A DNA stretch of 64,000 nt from Azotimanducus sp965199815. GTDB lineage: Bacteria; Pseudomonadota; Gammaproteobacteria; Pseudomonadales; Azotimanducaceae. A model generated the notes under the pieces. It did no database searches, was not told the origin of the DNA, and worked only from the letters and a program-made list of their open reading frames with translations. The stretch is from contig CBDATE010000028.1 in assembly GCA_965199815.1 (NCBI GenBank), positions 310,001 to 374,000 on the forward strand, read 5' to 3'. Every line of letters begins with the position of its first letter. Position 1 is the first letter of the stretch. Below, in pieces: positions 42,070 through 51,275 of this stretch. Position numbers and translations under genes: made by a program.

Positions 42070-43107
42070 TCAGGAGATTTCGCGCATGACCTCGGAGACC
42101 TGCGTCAGCAGGTCGTCAATGTCGGCTGCTGTCACGCCGGAGTGGGTCACCATGCGCCCCAGTGCCTTGCCGCTGTCCATGAGGATGCCGCGCGCCTCGA
42201 GCCCGCGCGCCAGTTCCACATTGCGTTCGGGTTCGGTGCGAAAGAAGATGATGTTCGTGTGCACCTCGTCCGGGTCGAGCACCACTCCTTGCAATTCGGC
42301 CAATCCGCAGGCGAGGCGGCGAGCGTTTTCGTGGTCTTCGGCGAGCCGTTCGATCATGTGCTCGAGGGCATAGATGCCTGCCGCAGCCACCACCCCGGCT
42401 TGCCGCATCCCGCCACCAAGCATCTTGCGCCAGCGACGGGCTTCTTCGATGAACGCTGCCTCGCCGATCACCAGACTGCCGACCGGACACGACAGCCCCT
42501 TTGACAGGCACACGCTCAGGCTGTCCACCGCTTCGGCGAGCTCCGCCGCGCAGGTTCCGAGGGCGACGCAGGCATTGAATATGCGCGCGCCGTCGAGGTG
42601 CACCCGCAAGCCGGCGCGTCGCGCCGCCTCCGCCATGTTCTCGGTGGGCGCTCTGCCAACTGGCCGTCCGCCCGCCAGGTTGTGGGTGTTCTCGATGCAC
42701 AACACGCGTACCGGAGCGAAATGGACATCGGGTGGCGGTGTAGCGGCGAGAATGTCTTCCACAGCCAGTGTGCCGTCGTCCTGATTGGGCAAGGGATGCA
42801 GTACGAGGCCGCCGAGTACGCTGGCACCTCCGGCTTCGTACTTGTAGATGTGCGCCTTGTCGCCGAGCAGGATCTGATCGCCACGCCCCGCCTGAGCAAG
42901 CAGTGACACCAGATTTCCCTGGGTACCGGAAGTCACCAGCAGTGCCGCCTGTTTGCCAAAGAGGTCAGCCGCCTGTTCCTCGAGTGCGATAACCGTGGGG
43001 TCGTCACGATAGACATCATCACCGAGCTCCGCGTCATGCATTGCCTTGCGCATGGCTTCCGGAGGGTGGGTGACGGTGTCGCTGCGCAGGTCCAATCGAA
43101 TTTTCAT
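42070..43107 (-). CDS. ltaE: Low-specificity L-threonine aldolase
   Basis: Pyridoxal-phosphate enzyme cleaving threonine or allo-threonine to glycine and acetaldehyde. The ATG at 43107 opens MKIRLDLRSDTVTHPPEAMRKAM, the standard family start, and gives 345 residues; upstream in-frame codons are unrelated. The PLP lysine is in SVCLSKGLSCPVGS; other family segments are GDDVYRDDPTV, GTQGNLVS, HLDGARIFNA and GGGMRQAGVVAAAG. It sits between the tonB-like gene and mltF, separated from the former by a hairpin. Confidence 0.95.
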   Translation of the reverse strand: MKIRLDLRSDTVTHPPEAMRKAMHDAELGDDVYRDDPTVIALEEQAADLFGKQAALLVTSGTQGNLVSLLAQAGRGDQILLGDKAHIYKYEAGGASVLGGLVLHPLPNQDDGTLAVEDILAATPPPDVHFAPVRVLCIENTHNLAGGRPVGRAPTENMAEAARRAGLRVHLDGARIFNACVALGTCAAELAEAVDSLSVCLSKGLSCPVGSLVIGEAAFIEEARRWRKMLGGGMRQAGVVAAAGIYALEHMIERLAEDHENARRLACGLAELQGVVLDPDEVHTNIIFFRTEPERNVELARGLEARGILMDSGKALGRMVTHSGVTAADIDDLLTQVSEVMREIS

Positions 43108-43133
43108 GGTGACGATGATACCCAATGTACGTT

Positions 43134-43163
43134 CTGATCGAACCCGTATATGGGCTCGATCAG
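43134..43163. repeat. Hairpin related to HP2 of the 13.5 kb array
   Basis: Arms CTGATCGAACCC and GGGCTCGATCAG (one mismatch) around GTATAT, between the tonB-like and ltaE genes and overlapping the tonB stop. The left flank (CCCAATGTACGTTCTGATC) closely resembles the left flank of the hairpin at 13484, showing a shared origin. Confidence 0.6.
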
Positions 43164-43918
43164 AGCCTGCCGAAGAGACCTCCGCCGATGCGCCAGGTTC
43201 GTTCGATTTCCAGCACCGAGGCACCGCGCCCGAGAGCGGGCGGGACAGGCGCAAAGGGGGCGGCGCGCTCGACGATGCTGATGGCCGCCCGGTCGAGGCG
43301 CGCATCACCGGAAGATTCGGTGACCCTGACAGCGCGAAGTGAGCCGTCCATCTCGATCATCACCAGCAGACGCAGGCTGCCGCGGAGTCGCTTGCCCTCT
43401 GCATCGGTCGGATAGTTCAGTTGCCCGATTCGTTGTACCTTACGCTGCCAGGCAGCGAGATACGCGCGCTCGCGTGCGTCCTGCCGCGGCCCGTCCGTGA
43501 TGCGGCGTGGAGCACCCTGGGTGCCGGTTTCGCGCCATTGCCCGCGCAGGGACTCAATCGGGGCCAGCCTGATGTCGGGTTCCGGCAGCCCGTCGGTCGC
43601 ATCTTCCCCGACCTCTGTCGGCGGATTGTTCATGGACAGGGGCGCGGACAGGGATTCAGGCAGGGTCTCGGCAGACGCAGGCGGCGCAGGGGCTTCGACT
43701 GGTGCAGGAGCTTCGACGGGCGCAGGGGCTTCGACCGGCATCCGGTAGGTCAGCGTCAGGCGCGTTGCGGGCGTTGCGGTCGGCATCGCGGTGTTCCATG
43801 AAGCCAGTGACAGCGCCGCGATGAGGACGACATGCACCGCGAGGGAGAGACCGAACGCGGCTGTCAGCAGGTGCGGCCGCGTTCGGTCGTCAGGCAATAT
43901 CGTTCGCGATGCGCTCAA
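43160..43918 (-). CDS. tonB: TonB-family energy transducer
   Basis: Links the inner-membrane proton motive force to outer-membrane receptors. It has an N-terminal membrane anchor (LSLAVHVVLIAALSLASW with the typical SxxxH-like His), a Pro/Ala-rich spacer including three copies of VEAPAP, and a C-terminal TonB domain (YPTDAEGKRLRGSLRLLVMIEMDG). Length is 252 residues. The start is a TTG at 43918 with GGAG 7 bases upstream, overlapping the end of gshB by 29 bases; no in-frame ATG precedes the anchor. A TonB gene next to gshB is the Pseudomonas arrangement. Confidence 0.88.
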   Translation of the reverse strand: MSASRTILPDDRTRPHLLTAAFGLSLAVHVVLIAALSLASWNTAMPTATPATRLTLTYRMPVEAPAPVEAPAPVEAPAPPASAETLPESLSAPLSMNNPPTEVGEDATDGLPEPDIRLAPIESLRGQWRETGTQGAPRRITDGPRQDARERAYLAAWQRKVQRIGQLNYPTDAEGKRLRGSLRLLVMIEMDGSLRAVRVTESSGDARLDRAAISIVERAAPFAPVPPALGRGASVLEIERTWRIGGGLFGRL

Positions 43919-44867
43919 TCAATCGCTCCGCCATATCGAGCCCTGTGTGCGCCTCGATTTCGCGTACGCAGGTGGGGCAAGTGACGTTGATTTCCGTGAG
44001 ATAGTCGCCGATGACATCAAGTCCGACGAACAGTAGCCCGCGCGCCCTTATCACCGGCTTCACCTGATTGACTATCCACCGCTCCCGGTCACCGAGTTCA
44101 CACACCTCGCCGCGGCCGCCCGCGGCCAGATTGCCCCTGGTTTCGCCGTGCGCGGGAATGCGCGCCAGAGCGTATGGTCCGGGCTCGCCATCAATCAACA
44201 GGATGCGCTTGTCGCCCTGGCGAATCTCGGGCAGGTACTCTTGCGCCATGATGGGCAGGCTGCCATGCTCAGTGAGCACTTCAATCATCACCGACAGGTT
44301 GGGGTCGCCCTTGCGCGCCAGGAAGATGCCGGCACCACCCATGCCATCAAGCTGTTTGAGTATGACATCGCCATGCTGGTCGGCAAATGCACGAATCACT
44401 TCGGCGCGCGGTGTCACCACCAAGGGCGGATGACAGCCCTCGAATTCGGTGGCGAACAGCTTTTCGTTGCAATCACGCAGGCTGTCCGGGCGATTGACCA
44501 CCAGCACCCCGGCGTTGGCGGCGCGTTCCAGCAGATAGGTGGAATAGACATACTGCATGTTGAATGGCGGATCCTTGCGCATGAAGATCACATCGAATGT
44601 GTCGAGTGCAATCTCGCCGACATCCTCACGGCGATACCAGGGGCCGGACACCGCATCATGCGGGGCAAGGGTTTCAGCAAAGGGTGTGAGCAGCTGCAGC
44701 GAGGCGGCACTCGCCACGGCCTTTCCGCGTCGTAGCGAGAGCTGCTGCTGTTCAAACTGAAAGATCTGCCACCCGCGCCGCGCGGCAGCGCGCATGAGAC
44801 TCAGGGTGGAGTCTTTCGCGAGATCAAAGGTGTTGATCGGGTCGGTGAGAAATGCGGCGCGAACCAA
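43890..44867 (-). CDS. gshB: Glutathione synthetase
   Basis: ATP-grasp ligase joining gamma-glutamylcysteine and glycine, the second step of glutathione synthesis. Signature segments include FMRKDPPFNMQYVYSTYLLE, NRPDSLRDCNEKLFATEF, LKQLDGMGGAGIF and the C-terminal GLDVIGDYLTEINVTCPTCVREI. Length is 325 residues, slightly above E. coli GshB (316). The TonB-family gene overlaps its 3' end, so the two should be co-transcribed. Confidence 0.97.
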   Translation of the reverse strand: MVRAAFLTDPINTFDLAKDSTLSLMRAAARRGWQIFQFEQQQLSLRRGKAVASAASLQLLTPFAETLAPHDAVSGPWYRREDVGEIALDTFDVIFMRKDPPFNMQYVYSTYLLERAANAGVLVVNRPDSLRDCNEKLFATEFEGCHPPLVVTPRAEVIRAFADQHGDVILKQLDGMGGAGIFLARKGDPNLSVMIEVLTEHGSLPIMAQEYLPEIRQGDKRILLIDGEPGPYALARIPAHGETRGNLAAGGRGEVCELGDRERWIVNQVKPVIRARGLLFVGLDVIGDYLTEINVTCPTCVREIEAHTGLDMAERLIERIANDIA

Positions 44868-44952
44868 GAGAAGATTTCCGTGAGAGCTCGGGCTCTGTTC
44901 TGTTACCTTTATGCGTGTTCAGTGTGCTGCGTCACATACATGCGCTGCACGC

Positions 44953-44975
44953 GAAATCCTGTTCTTCAGGGTTTC
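44953..44975. repeat. Degenerate member of the GGGAAACTCTG hairpin family
   Basis: Arms GAAATCCTG and CAGGGTTTC around TTCTT, upstream of the uncharacterised gene at 45041. Position-by-position similar to the stems at 13601 and 23254, with compensating changes in both arms. Confidence 0.5.
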
Positions 44976-45040
44976 CCCGGCAACCATGCTCGACCATGCT
45001 CGCAGCGACATCCGACAAGCATACAAACTTATCAGCAACC

Positions 45041-46228
45041 ATGTCAGCATCCACACTCACCGAACAGCCGCTGCATCGACATATCGAGCGCCTGCTTGAT
45101 GCCTTTGCCGGTGCCAGAGAAGATCATCTGAAGCTCGCCGTGGTCGAGCAGGGTCTCGCGCAGCTCGAACTCAGGTTCTGGCTTGGCAATGAGCATGAAT
45201 CGGCCATTTTCTGCGCCGAGCTCGAACGCTTGCGGGAGCATCAGTGCAAGTCCCCGCAGGCGGATGCCTTGCAATGTTTTGCACACAATCTTTCCATTCT
45301 TGGTGCCGCGCCCGGGGGGCTTCCCGCAACTCCGGGCGCATCAGGCGCGAACCCGAACCTGCTGGCTGCGGTCAACGACATGCGCGTTGCGCGCGGAGTC
45401 TCGCCATTGGCGCAGGCTGGGTCCCTGATTGAGGCAGAGCGCCTTCTCTGGCAGAGAATATGCAGGCGCTCGAACATTCCGCGACAGCTGAAACGCCACT
45501 TCGCGACGGTGTCCGATCTCATCCTCGCCGTGCGCTCGCCGGACACGGCCCCGCGCGCGCTGCCGCTCCTGGCGCGCGAGGCCATGGCGCTCGGGAAGCT
45601 GTTTCGTCTCAATGCTGCAAGCGTACTCTGGAGCAGCCTGCATGATCTGTGTGCTCAGGCGCATCAGCGACAGACAAGCATTCTGGCAAGCGAACTCGAA
45701 CAATACTGTCAGCGCCAGCGACCGCCCTTCGAGACCGCGAGGTCGATGCACGAGGCCTGGCCCGCATTGCAGGAAATTGCGCACACACTGCAAGGCTTCG
45801 ATGCCGGACATCCGCTCGCACACCTCATGCAGGCCGCTCGTGCACAGAAGGCTGTGCCGCCCGGCGGTGTCCGGCATCAGGCTGTCCGCGAGCTGCCCGC
45901 GCTCGCATCGGTCGAAGTGCCGACATCCTGTGACACAGGAACGCTGGCGGATGCCATCGATAATCTCGAGCAGCAAATCAGGGCAGGCGTTCTTCCGGAA
46001 ACGTCCGTCATCGGCGAACTGCGCGTACTGGCGCGTCAGGTGCTCGAGCGCGCTCGCGCGGCACCCGGAGAGCTTGCCGAGCAGGGCGATACGCTCGACA
46101 GGTTGTGTGAATTGATCGATCTGGCCGCTTCCGGTGTCGCGCTGGCGAGTTCGGAGCTGCGCGCCCTGATCGACAATGGCAACCTCTCGCTGTTCAGCCC
46201 GCAAGCCGTGCGCTCAGATTGTCGATAA
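45041..46228 (+). CDS. Uncharacterised helical protein
   Basis: I do not recognise this 395-residue protein. It is rich in Ala, Leu, Glu and Arg with no signal peptide, membrane segment or Cys cluster, and looks all-helical (for example HIERLLDAFAGAREDHLKLAVVEQGL read as amphipathic helices, and TLADAIDNLEQQIRAGVLPE near the C-terminus). The ATG at 45041 (MSASTLTEQPLHRHIERLL) is preferred; in-frame codons reach 44852 but run through a hairpin relic. Its stop is 35 bases inside the end of convergent panC. In Pseudomonas the genes beside gshB are pilG-chpA, so distant relation to ChpA/FimL-type helical proteins is possible but unsupported by a motif. Confidence 0.6.
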   Translation: MSASTLTEQPLHRHIERLLDAFAGAREDHLKLAVVEQGLAQLELRFWLGNEHESAIFCAELERLREHQCKSPQADALQCFAHNLSILGAAPGGLPATPGASGANPNLLAAVNDMRVARGVSPLAQAGSLIEAERLLWQRICRRSNIPRQLKRHFATVSDLILAVRSPDTAPRALPLLAREAMALGKLFRLNAASVLWSSLHDLCAQAHQRQTSILASELEQYCQRQRPPFETARSMHEAWPALQEIAHTLQGFDAGHPLAHLMQAARAQKAVPPGGVRHQAVRELPALASVEVPTSCDTGTLADAIDNLEQQIRAGVLPETSVIGELRVLARQVLERARAAPGELAEQGDTLDRLCELIDLAASGVALASSELRALIDNGNLSLFSPQAVRSDCR

Positions 46229-47042
46229 GACGGGTCGCGCCGAGTCGTGCTGCGGCGAGTATGCGCACTTCCCGGACCTGCCCGGCCTGCCTGGGCGGGG
46301 CAAGGTGCGGATCTCTGATCGCGATGTATTCCGGTGCCCATCCCTGCGCTTCAAGGTCGGCAATGGCTGCCTGTTCAAGCGCCGCGAAATCCCTGGCACC
46401 ACGCTCGATTTCGCTGGCAACGCCCCGAAGGCATTGATAGAGCGCATTCGCCTGACCGCGCTCGTCGCAGCCGAGGTAGGCATTGCGGCTCGACATGGCC
46501 AACCCGTCCGCCTCGCGCACCGTGGGTACCGGCACCACCTCAACGGCAAGGTGCAAATCCTGCACCAGCTTCGTGACCAGCAGGAGTTGCTGGTAATCCT
46601 TCTCGCCAAAGCACACATATGCCGGACGCACAAGATTGAGCAGCTTGAGGACCGCGGTGCAGGCACCCTCGAAGTGACCGGGTCGATGGGCACCGCAGAG
46701 TTCTCCGGCCAGGGGCGGCAGGGACAGCCTGACGGATGCCTCGAGTCCGCCCGGATACATGTCCGCAACGCTCGGTGCGAAGAGGAGCGCCACTCCGCGG
46801 GACGCGAGCGCGCTGACATCGGCATCGAAGCTGCGCGGATAGGATTCGAGGTCCTCGCCGACACCGAATTGCAACGGGTTGACGAACAGGCTCACCCAGA
46901 CTTCTTCTGCTCTTGCCCGCGCTGCATCTACCAGCGCCAGGTGCCCTTGATGCAGGTTGCCCATGGTCGGCACAAGCCCTATGGAGTGATTCGTGCGCGC
47001 CCTTTCGTGGCCAAGGCGCTCGACATCCGTCACTATGTGCAT
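46194..47042 (-). CDS. panC: Pantothenate synthetase (pantoate-beta-alanine ligase)
   Basis: Joins pantoate and beta-alanine with ATP in pantothenate and coenzyme A synthesis. The HxGH nucleotide motif is in GLVPTMGNLHQGHLALV, the KMSKS-like site is in GLAMSSRNAYL, and FVNPLQFGVGEDLESYPR and VCFGEKDYQQLLL are standard. Length is 282 residues, as in E. coli (283). It follows panB by 6 bases on the same strand, a normal panBC operon. Confidence 0.97.
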   Translation of the reverse strand: MHIVTDVERLGHERARTNHSIGLVPTMGNLHQGHLALVDAARARAEEVWVSLFVNPLQFGVGEDLESYPRSFDADVSALASRGVALLFAPSVADMYPGGLEASVRLSLPPLAGELCGAHRPGHFEGACTAVLKLLNLVRPAYVCFGEKDYQQLLLVTKLVQDLHLAVEVVPVPTVREADGLAMSSRNAYLGCDERGQANALYQCLRGVASEIERGARDFAALEQAAIADLEAQGWAPEYIAIRDPHLAPPRQAGQVREVRILAAARLGATRLIDNLSARLAG

Positions 47043-47048
47043 GGGATG

Positions 47049-47867
47049 CTACTCGAAGCAGTGTGCCGGCGACGGGAAATCGCCATCTTCCACCGCGCGC
47101 ACATATTCCCTGATGGCGGCTGCAATGCTGTCGGTTTCGGCAAGAAAGTTCTTCACGAAGCGCGGCGGTTTGATGCCAGTGGTCTGCATCCCGAGCAGAT
47201 CGTGCAGCACCATGATCTGGCCATCGGTGGCTGCTCCGGCACCTATGCCGATCACCGGTGCCTCGACCGCTTCGCTGATTTTCGCCGCCAGATCTGCAGG
47301 TACACATTCGAGCAGCAGCATGGCCGCGCCCGCCTCTTCAAGCAGCCTGGCTTCGTCAAGAATCAGCGCGGCTTGATCAGGATTTCGCCCCTGTACACGG
47401 TAGCCGCCGATGCGATTGATGGACTGCGGCGTGAGCCCCATGTGCGCGCACACGGGGATGCCGCGCTCGGTGAGCAGGCGGGTGCTCCTGGCGAGCCAGG
47501 CACCGCCCTCGAGTTTGACGATGTGGGCACCATGGCGCATGAGGTGCGCCGATGATTCGAGCGATTGCGATGCCGAGGCGTAGCTCATGAAGGGCAGATC
47601 GGCCATGATGAGAGCACCCTGATTGCCGCGCTTGACGCAGTCGAGATGATAGGCGATGTCCTCAACCGTCACCGGCAGGGTGCTGTCGTGCCCCTGCAAC
47701 ACCATGCCGAGTGAATCGCCGACCAGCATGATCTTCACCCCGGAACGGCTCACCAGGCTGGAGAAAATCGCATCGTAGGCGGTCAGCGCGGCGAACTTCT
47801 CGCCGCGTTGTTTCTGCCCGATCAGGGTGTTGAGCGTGGTTGGGCGCGCTGCCTGCTGCGCGGACAT
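47049..47867 (-). CDS. panB: 3-methyl-2-oxobutanoate hydroxymethyltransferase
   Basis: First committed step of pantothenate synthesis, transferring a hydroxymethyl group from methylene-tetrahydrofolate to ketoisovalerate. Segments KFAALTAYDAIFSSL, MLVGDSLGMVLQGHDST (metal-binding Asp), AHMGLTPQSINRIGGYRVQG and GIGAGAATDGQIMVLHDLLG are family hallmarks. Length is 272 residues. First gene of panBC, divergent from the transketolase gene with a 91-base shared upstream region. Confidence 0.97.
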   Translation of the reverse strand: MSAQQAARPTTLNTLIGQKQRGEKFAALTAYDAIFSSLVSRSGVKIMLVGDSLGMVLQGHDSTLPVTVEDIAYHLDCVKRGNQGALIMADLPFMSYASASQSLESSAHLMRHGAHIVKLEGGAWLARSTRLLTERGIPVCAHMGLTPQSINRIGGYRVQGRNPDQAALILDEARLLEEAGAAMLLLECVPADLAAKISEAVEAPVIGIGAGAATDGQIMVLHDLLGMQTTGIKPPRFVKNFLAETDSIAAAIREYVRAVEDGDFPSPAHCFE

Positions 47868-47900
47868 GGTCGTCTCCGTGGGGTGTGCTTATCATACTGA

Positions 47901-47929
47901 TTGCCCATTAACGCACAAACTCGGACAAT
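47901..47929 (+). promoter_or_regulatory. Candidate promoter of the transketolase-pgk-fba cluster
   Basis: TTGCCC (47901-47906) and GACAAT (47924-47929) are 17 bases apart and would start transcription about 25 bases before the tkt ATG. Weak consensus match, found by eye. Confidence 0.3.
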
Positions 47930-47958
47930 ACGCGCGTTCGTTCATTATCGGGGAGTCC

Positions 47959-49995
47959 ATGTCAACAACAAGTCGAAGGCGAGTCCGCGCCAACGCGATT
48001 CGAGCACTCGCCATGGATGCGGTGCAAGCGGCGAACTCGGGCCATCCCGGCGCTCCCATGGGGCTGGCAGACATTGCCGAAGTTCTGTGGACGCAGGCCA
48101 TGAAGTTCGCGCCCCAGGACCCTGCCTGGATCGACCGGGACAGATTCGTCCTGTCCAATGGACATGCGTCCATGTTGCTCTACGCCGCCCTGCATCTGGC
48201 AGGCTATGACCTGTCCATGGACGAGCTCGGACGATTCCGTCAACTCGGCTCCTGCACCCCGGGGCACCCGGAGTTTGGCCATGCACCCGGCGTGGAAACC
48301 ACCACCGGCCCGCTCGGACAGGGCCTCGCCAACGCCGTCGGCATGGCGCTCGCGGAGCGCCTGCTCGCCGAGACCTTCAATCGTGACGGGCATCGCATCA
48401 TCGATCATCGCACCTGGGTGATTGTCGGTGACGGGTGTCTCATGGAAGGTGTCTCGCACGAGGCGGCATCCTTCGCCGGCACCGCTCGATTGGCCAGGCT
48501 CACCTGTCTGTATGACGACAACAACATCTCCATTGATGGCGAAATTGCGCCCTGGTACACGGAAGATGTGCCGCGTCGCTTCGAGTCCTATGGCTGGCAG
48601 GTGATCCGTGACGTGGATGGGCACGATCCGCAAGCCGTGTTGAAGGCGCTGGCGGCGGCCACGGCGGACAGCGAGCGTCCGACGCTTGTGTGCTGTCGCA
48701 CCATCATCGGGTTCGGTGCCCCGAACAAGGCTGGCAGCGCGGCCACACACGGTGCCCCGCTCGGCGAGGACGAGGTCGCCGCCACTCGTGAGGCGCTCGG
48801 CTGGCAGGCACCGCCATTCGAGATCCCGCAGGACATCAAGGCCGAATGGGATCAGACCGCCCGCGGGCAGTCGCTCCTCGACGCATGGCACAAGCGCTTT
48901 CGGGAGTATGAGCGCGAGCATCCACAGCTTGCGGCGGAACTTGTGCGACGGATGCGCGGCGAGTTGCCGGCCGGATGGCAGGACGGGCTGAGAGAACTGG
49001 CCAGGGAGGCACAGGCGACACCTGCTCCGCTTGAAACCCGCAAGGCACTCACGCGCTGCCTCGATGCCGTGTCGCCCCGGCTTCCCGAACTTGTTGGTGG
49101 TTCCGCCGACCTGTCCGGCTCGAACGGTACGCTGTTCAAGACCGCGCGCGCCTTGAATCATGCCGAACGCGCGGGCGCAAGCGAAGGCGCGGTCAATTAT
49201 GTGCACTGGGGCGTACGCGAATTCGGCATGACCGCCATGACCAACGGCATGCTGCTGCACGGCGGGCTGCGTCCTTTCTCGGGCACCTTCCTGGTGTTCA
49301 TGGAATATGCGCGCAACGCGGTGCGGCTCGCTTCGCTCATGAACCTCCCCAACATCTTCGTGTACACGCACGACTCGGTGGCGCTCGGCGAAGATGGTCC
49401 CACGCACCAGCCCATAGAGCAGCTCACCAACTTGCGCACCACCCCGGGGTTCACCCTGTGGCGACCCTGTGATCTCGCCGAAACTGCCGTGGCGGTGGAA
49501 CAGGCGATTGTGCATGACGGGCCGAGCGCGCTCGTGTTGACCCGCCAGAAAACCCCGGGGCAGGCGAGAAGCGCCGAAGCTTTTCGCCTGATCGAGCGTG
49601 GTGGCTATGTGCTCCGCGAGGCAGACGGAGCACTCGATGCCATAGTGATTGCCACCGGTTCCGAAGTCGAATTGGCCGTGCAGGCGGCGCGCGCAGCAGG
49701 TGCCCGGGGTCTGGCGGTGCGCGTGGTGTCCATGCCGAGCACGCAGGTCTTTGACCGGCAGTCACAGGACTATCAGGATGCCGTGCTGCCGCCTGAGGTC
49801 ACGTGTCGCGTGGCTGTGGAAGCGGCACATCCGGCGTACTGGCATCGCCATGTCGGCTTGCAGGGGGCCGTGATCGGCATCGAGCGATTTGGCGTGTCCG
49901 CGCCTGGCGATGTGGCCATGCAGGCTGTTGGCATGACAGTGGAAGCCGTGCTTGCAGCGCTCATGCGCCTGCGAGCGCAAGCGTCAGCCACCTGA
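47959..49995 (+). CDS. tkt: Transketolase
   Basis: Thiamine-diphosphate enzyme of the non-oxidative pentose phosphate pathway, also used in the Calvin cycle. The ATG at 47959 has GGGGAG close upstream and gives 678 residues (E. coli TktA has 663). Motifs: NSGHPGAPMGLADIAEVLW, GPLGQGLANAVGMA, the ThDP site GDGCLMEGVSHEAASFAG, DDNNISIDG, and the pyrimidine domain HWGVREFGMTAMTNGM with HDSVALGEDGPTHQP. It leads a same-strand cluster with pgk and fba. Confidence 0.97.
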   Translation: MSTTSRRRVRANAIRALAMDAVQAANSGHPGAPMGLADIAEVLWTQAMKFAPQDPAWIDRDRFVLSNGHASMLLYAALHLAGYDLSMDELGRFRQLGSCTPGHPEFGHAPGVETTTGPLGQGLANAVGMALAERLLAETFNRDGHRIIDHRTWVIVGDGCLMEGVSHEAASFAGTARLARLTCLYDDNNISIDGEIAPWYTEDVPRRFESYGWQVIRDVDGHDPQAVLKALAAATADSERPTLVCCRTIIGFGAPNKAGSAATHGAPLGEDEVAATREALGWQAPPFEIPQDIKAEWDQTARGQSLLDAWHKRFREYEREHPQLAAELVRRMRGELPAGWQDGLRELAREAQATPAPLETRKALTRCLDAVSPRLPELVGGSADLSGSNGTLFKTARALNHAERAGASEGAVNYVHWGVREFGMTAMTNGMLLHGGLRPFSGTFLVFMEYARNAVRLASLMNLPNIFVYTHDSVALGEDGPTHQPIEQLTNLRTTPGFTLWRPCDLAETAVAVEQAIVHDGPSALVLTRQKTPGQARSAEAFRLIERGGYVLREADGALDAIVIATGSEVELAVQAARAAGARGLAVRVVSMPSTQVFDRQSQDYQDAVLPPEVTCRVAVEAAHPAYWHRHVGLQGAVIGIERFGVSAPGDVAMQAVGMTVEAVLAALMRLRAQASAT

Positions 49996-50012
49996 GGCAA
50001 GGCTTGTTGCCG

Positions 50013-51209
50013 ATGAAGATTCCGCGTCTGTCGGAGGCACCTGTCTCGGGCAATCGCCTGTTGATCCGCCTGGACCTCAACGTACCCATCGCCGATGGTC
50101 GGGTGACGAGCGATGCCCGCTTGCTCGCGGCCCTGCCGACCATCGAATGCGCCTTCGCACAGGGCGCGAAATCGGTGCTGCTCGCTTCGCACCTCGGGCG
50201 TCCACCCAAGGGGGTCAATGCGCGCACGGCACCAGAGTATTCGCTGGCACCCGTGGCCAGGAGGCTTGGCGAACTCCTTGCTCGCGAGGTGGCGCTGATC
50301 GATCTCCTGATCGATGGCTCGATTGATGGTGGAGAGACGGCACAGCAGCTTGGCCCGGGCGGGCTTGGCCTGCTGGAGAACGTACGGTTTCTTCCCGGCG
50401 AGACGCAGAACGCCCCGCAACTTGCGCGCCAGCTCGCCGGTATGTGTGATCTCTTTGTCATGGACGCTTTTGCGACCGCGCACCGGGCGCACGCATCCAC
50501 CACCGGTGTTACCGAAGTGGCCAGATATGCCTGCGCTGGTCCGCTCCTGATCCGCGAGCTCGAGGCGCTCGAGAGGGTTGTCGAGGCACCGGTACGCCCC
50601 TTCGTGGCGATTATCGGCGGTGCCAAGATCAGCACCAAGCTCGCTGTGCTCGAGCGCTTGAGTGAAATCTCCGACACCCTGGTGGTTGGCGGCGCTATCG
50701 CGACCACGCTGCTTGCGGCGACGGGCGTATCGGTTGGTCAGTCGCTGCTCGAGGCTTCCATGCTGGACGAGGCAAGGCGTTTGCTTGCGACGGCTCGTCC
50801 GCTGTTGCCGGAAGATGTGCTGGTGGCCGATGAGGTGCGCGCCGGTGCGACCACTCGCATCCTGCCGGTGGATGCCATCGAGCGTCATCATCGGGTGGTG
50901 GATATTGGCCCGCTGTCGCGCGCACGCCTCCGCCAGACGCTGCTCGAGGCCGGTTGCATCCTCTGGAACGGCCCGCTGGGAGTCTTCGAGATTGACGACT
51001 TTGCTGCCGGCACCCTGCATCTGGCGCGCAGTGTCGCTGAGTCCTCCGCCTTTTCCGTTGTCGGCGGTGGCGACACCTTGGCCGCACTGGAAAAGGCCGG
51101 GGTTGCCGGTGACATCTCCTGTATCTCGACGGGCGGCGGTGCCTTGCTTGAATTCGTCGAAGGACGGACGCTGCCGGCGATTGCGGCGCTGCACACGCGT
51201 ACAGCCTGA
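50013..51209 (+). CDS. pgk: Phosphoglycerate kinase
   Basis: Interconverts 1,3-bisphosphoglycerate and 3-phosphoglycerate with ADP/ATP. Segments LLIRLDLNVPIADGRVTSDAR, LLASHLGRPPKG, ENVRFLPGE, FVMDAFATAHRAHAST, IIGGAKISTKL and the nucleotide loop VVGGGDTLAALEKAG are diagnostic. Length from the ATG at 50013 is 398 residues, slightly more than E. coli (387); some highly conserved residues vary (for example AFATAHRAHAS in place of AFGTAHRA). It starts 17 bases after tkt; the usual gap/epd gene between tkt and pgk is absent here. Confidence 0.96.
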   Translation: MKIPRLSEAPVSGNRLLIRLDLNVPIADGRVTSDARLLAALPTIECAFAQGAKSVLLASHLGRPPKGVNARTAPEYSLAPVARRLGELLAREVALIDLLIDGSIDGGETAQQLGPGGLGLLENVRFLPGETQNAPQLARQLAGMCDLFVMDAFATAHRAHASTTGVTEVARYACAGPLLIRELEALERVVEAPVRPFVAIIGGAKISTKLAVLERLSEISDTLVVGGAIATTLLAATGVSVGQSLLEASMLDEARRLLATARPLLPEDVLVADEVRAGATTRILPVDAIERHHRVVDIGPLSRARLRQTLLEAGCILWNGPLGVFEIDDFAAGTLHLARSVAESSAFSVVGGGDTLAALEKAGVAGDISCISTGGGALLEFVEGRTLPAIAALHTRTA

Positions 51210-51275
51210 TTGTTTCGGTTGCGCCTTTCAGTACGCGGGCGCGATAATCCTGCGCGAACATTCGGAGGCACCTTC

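Noticed and set aside
47962..51194. Minus-strand open frames of 517 and 473 codons
   Set aside because: Antisense to transketolase and phosphoglycerate kinase, both unambiguous on the plus strand.
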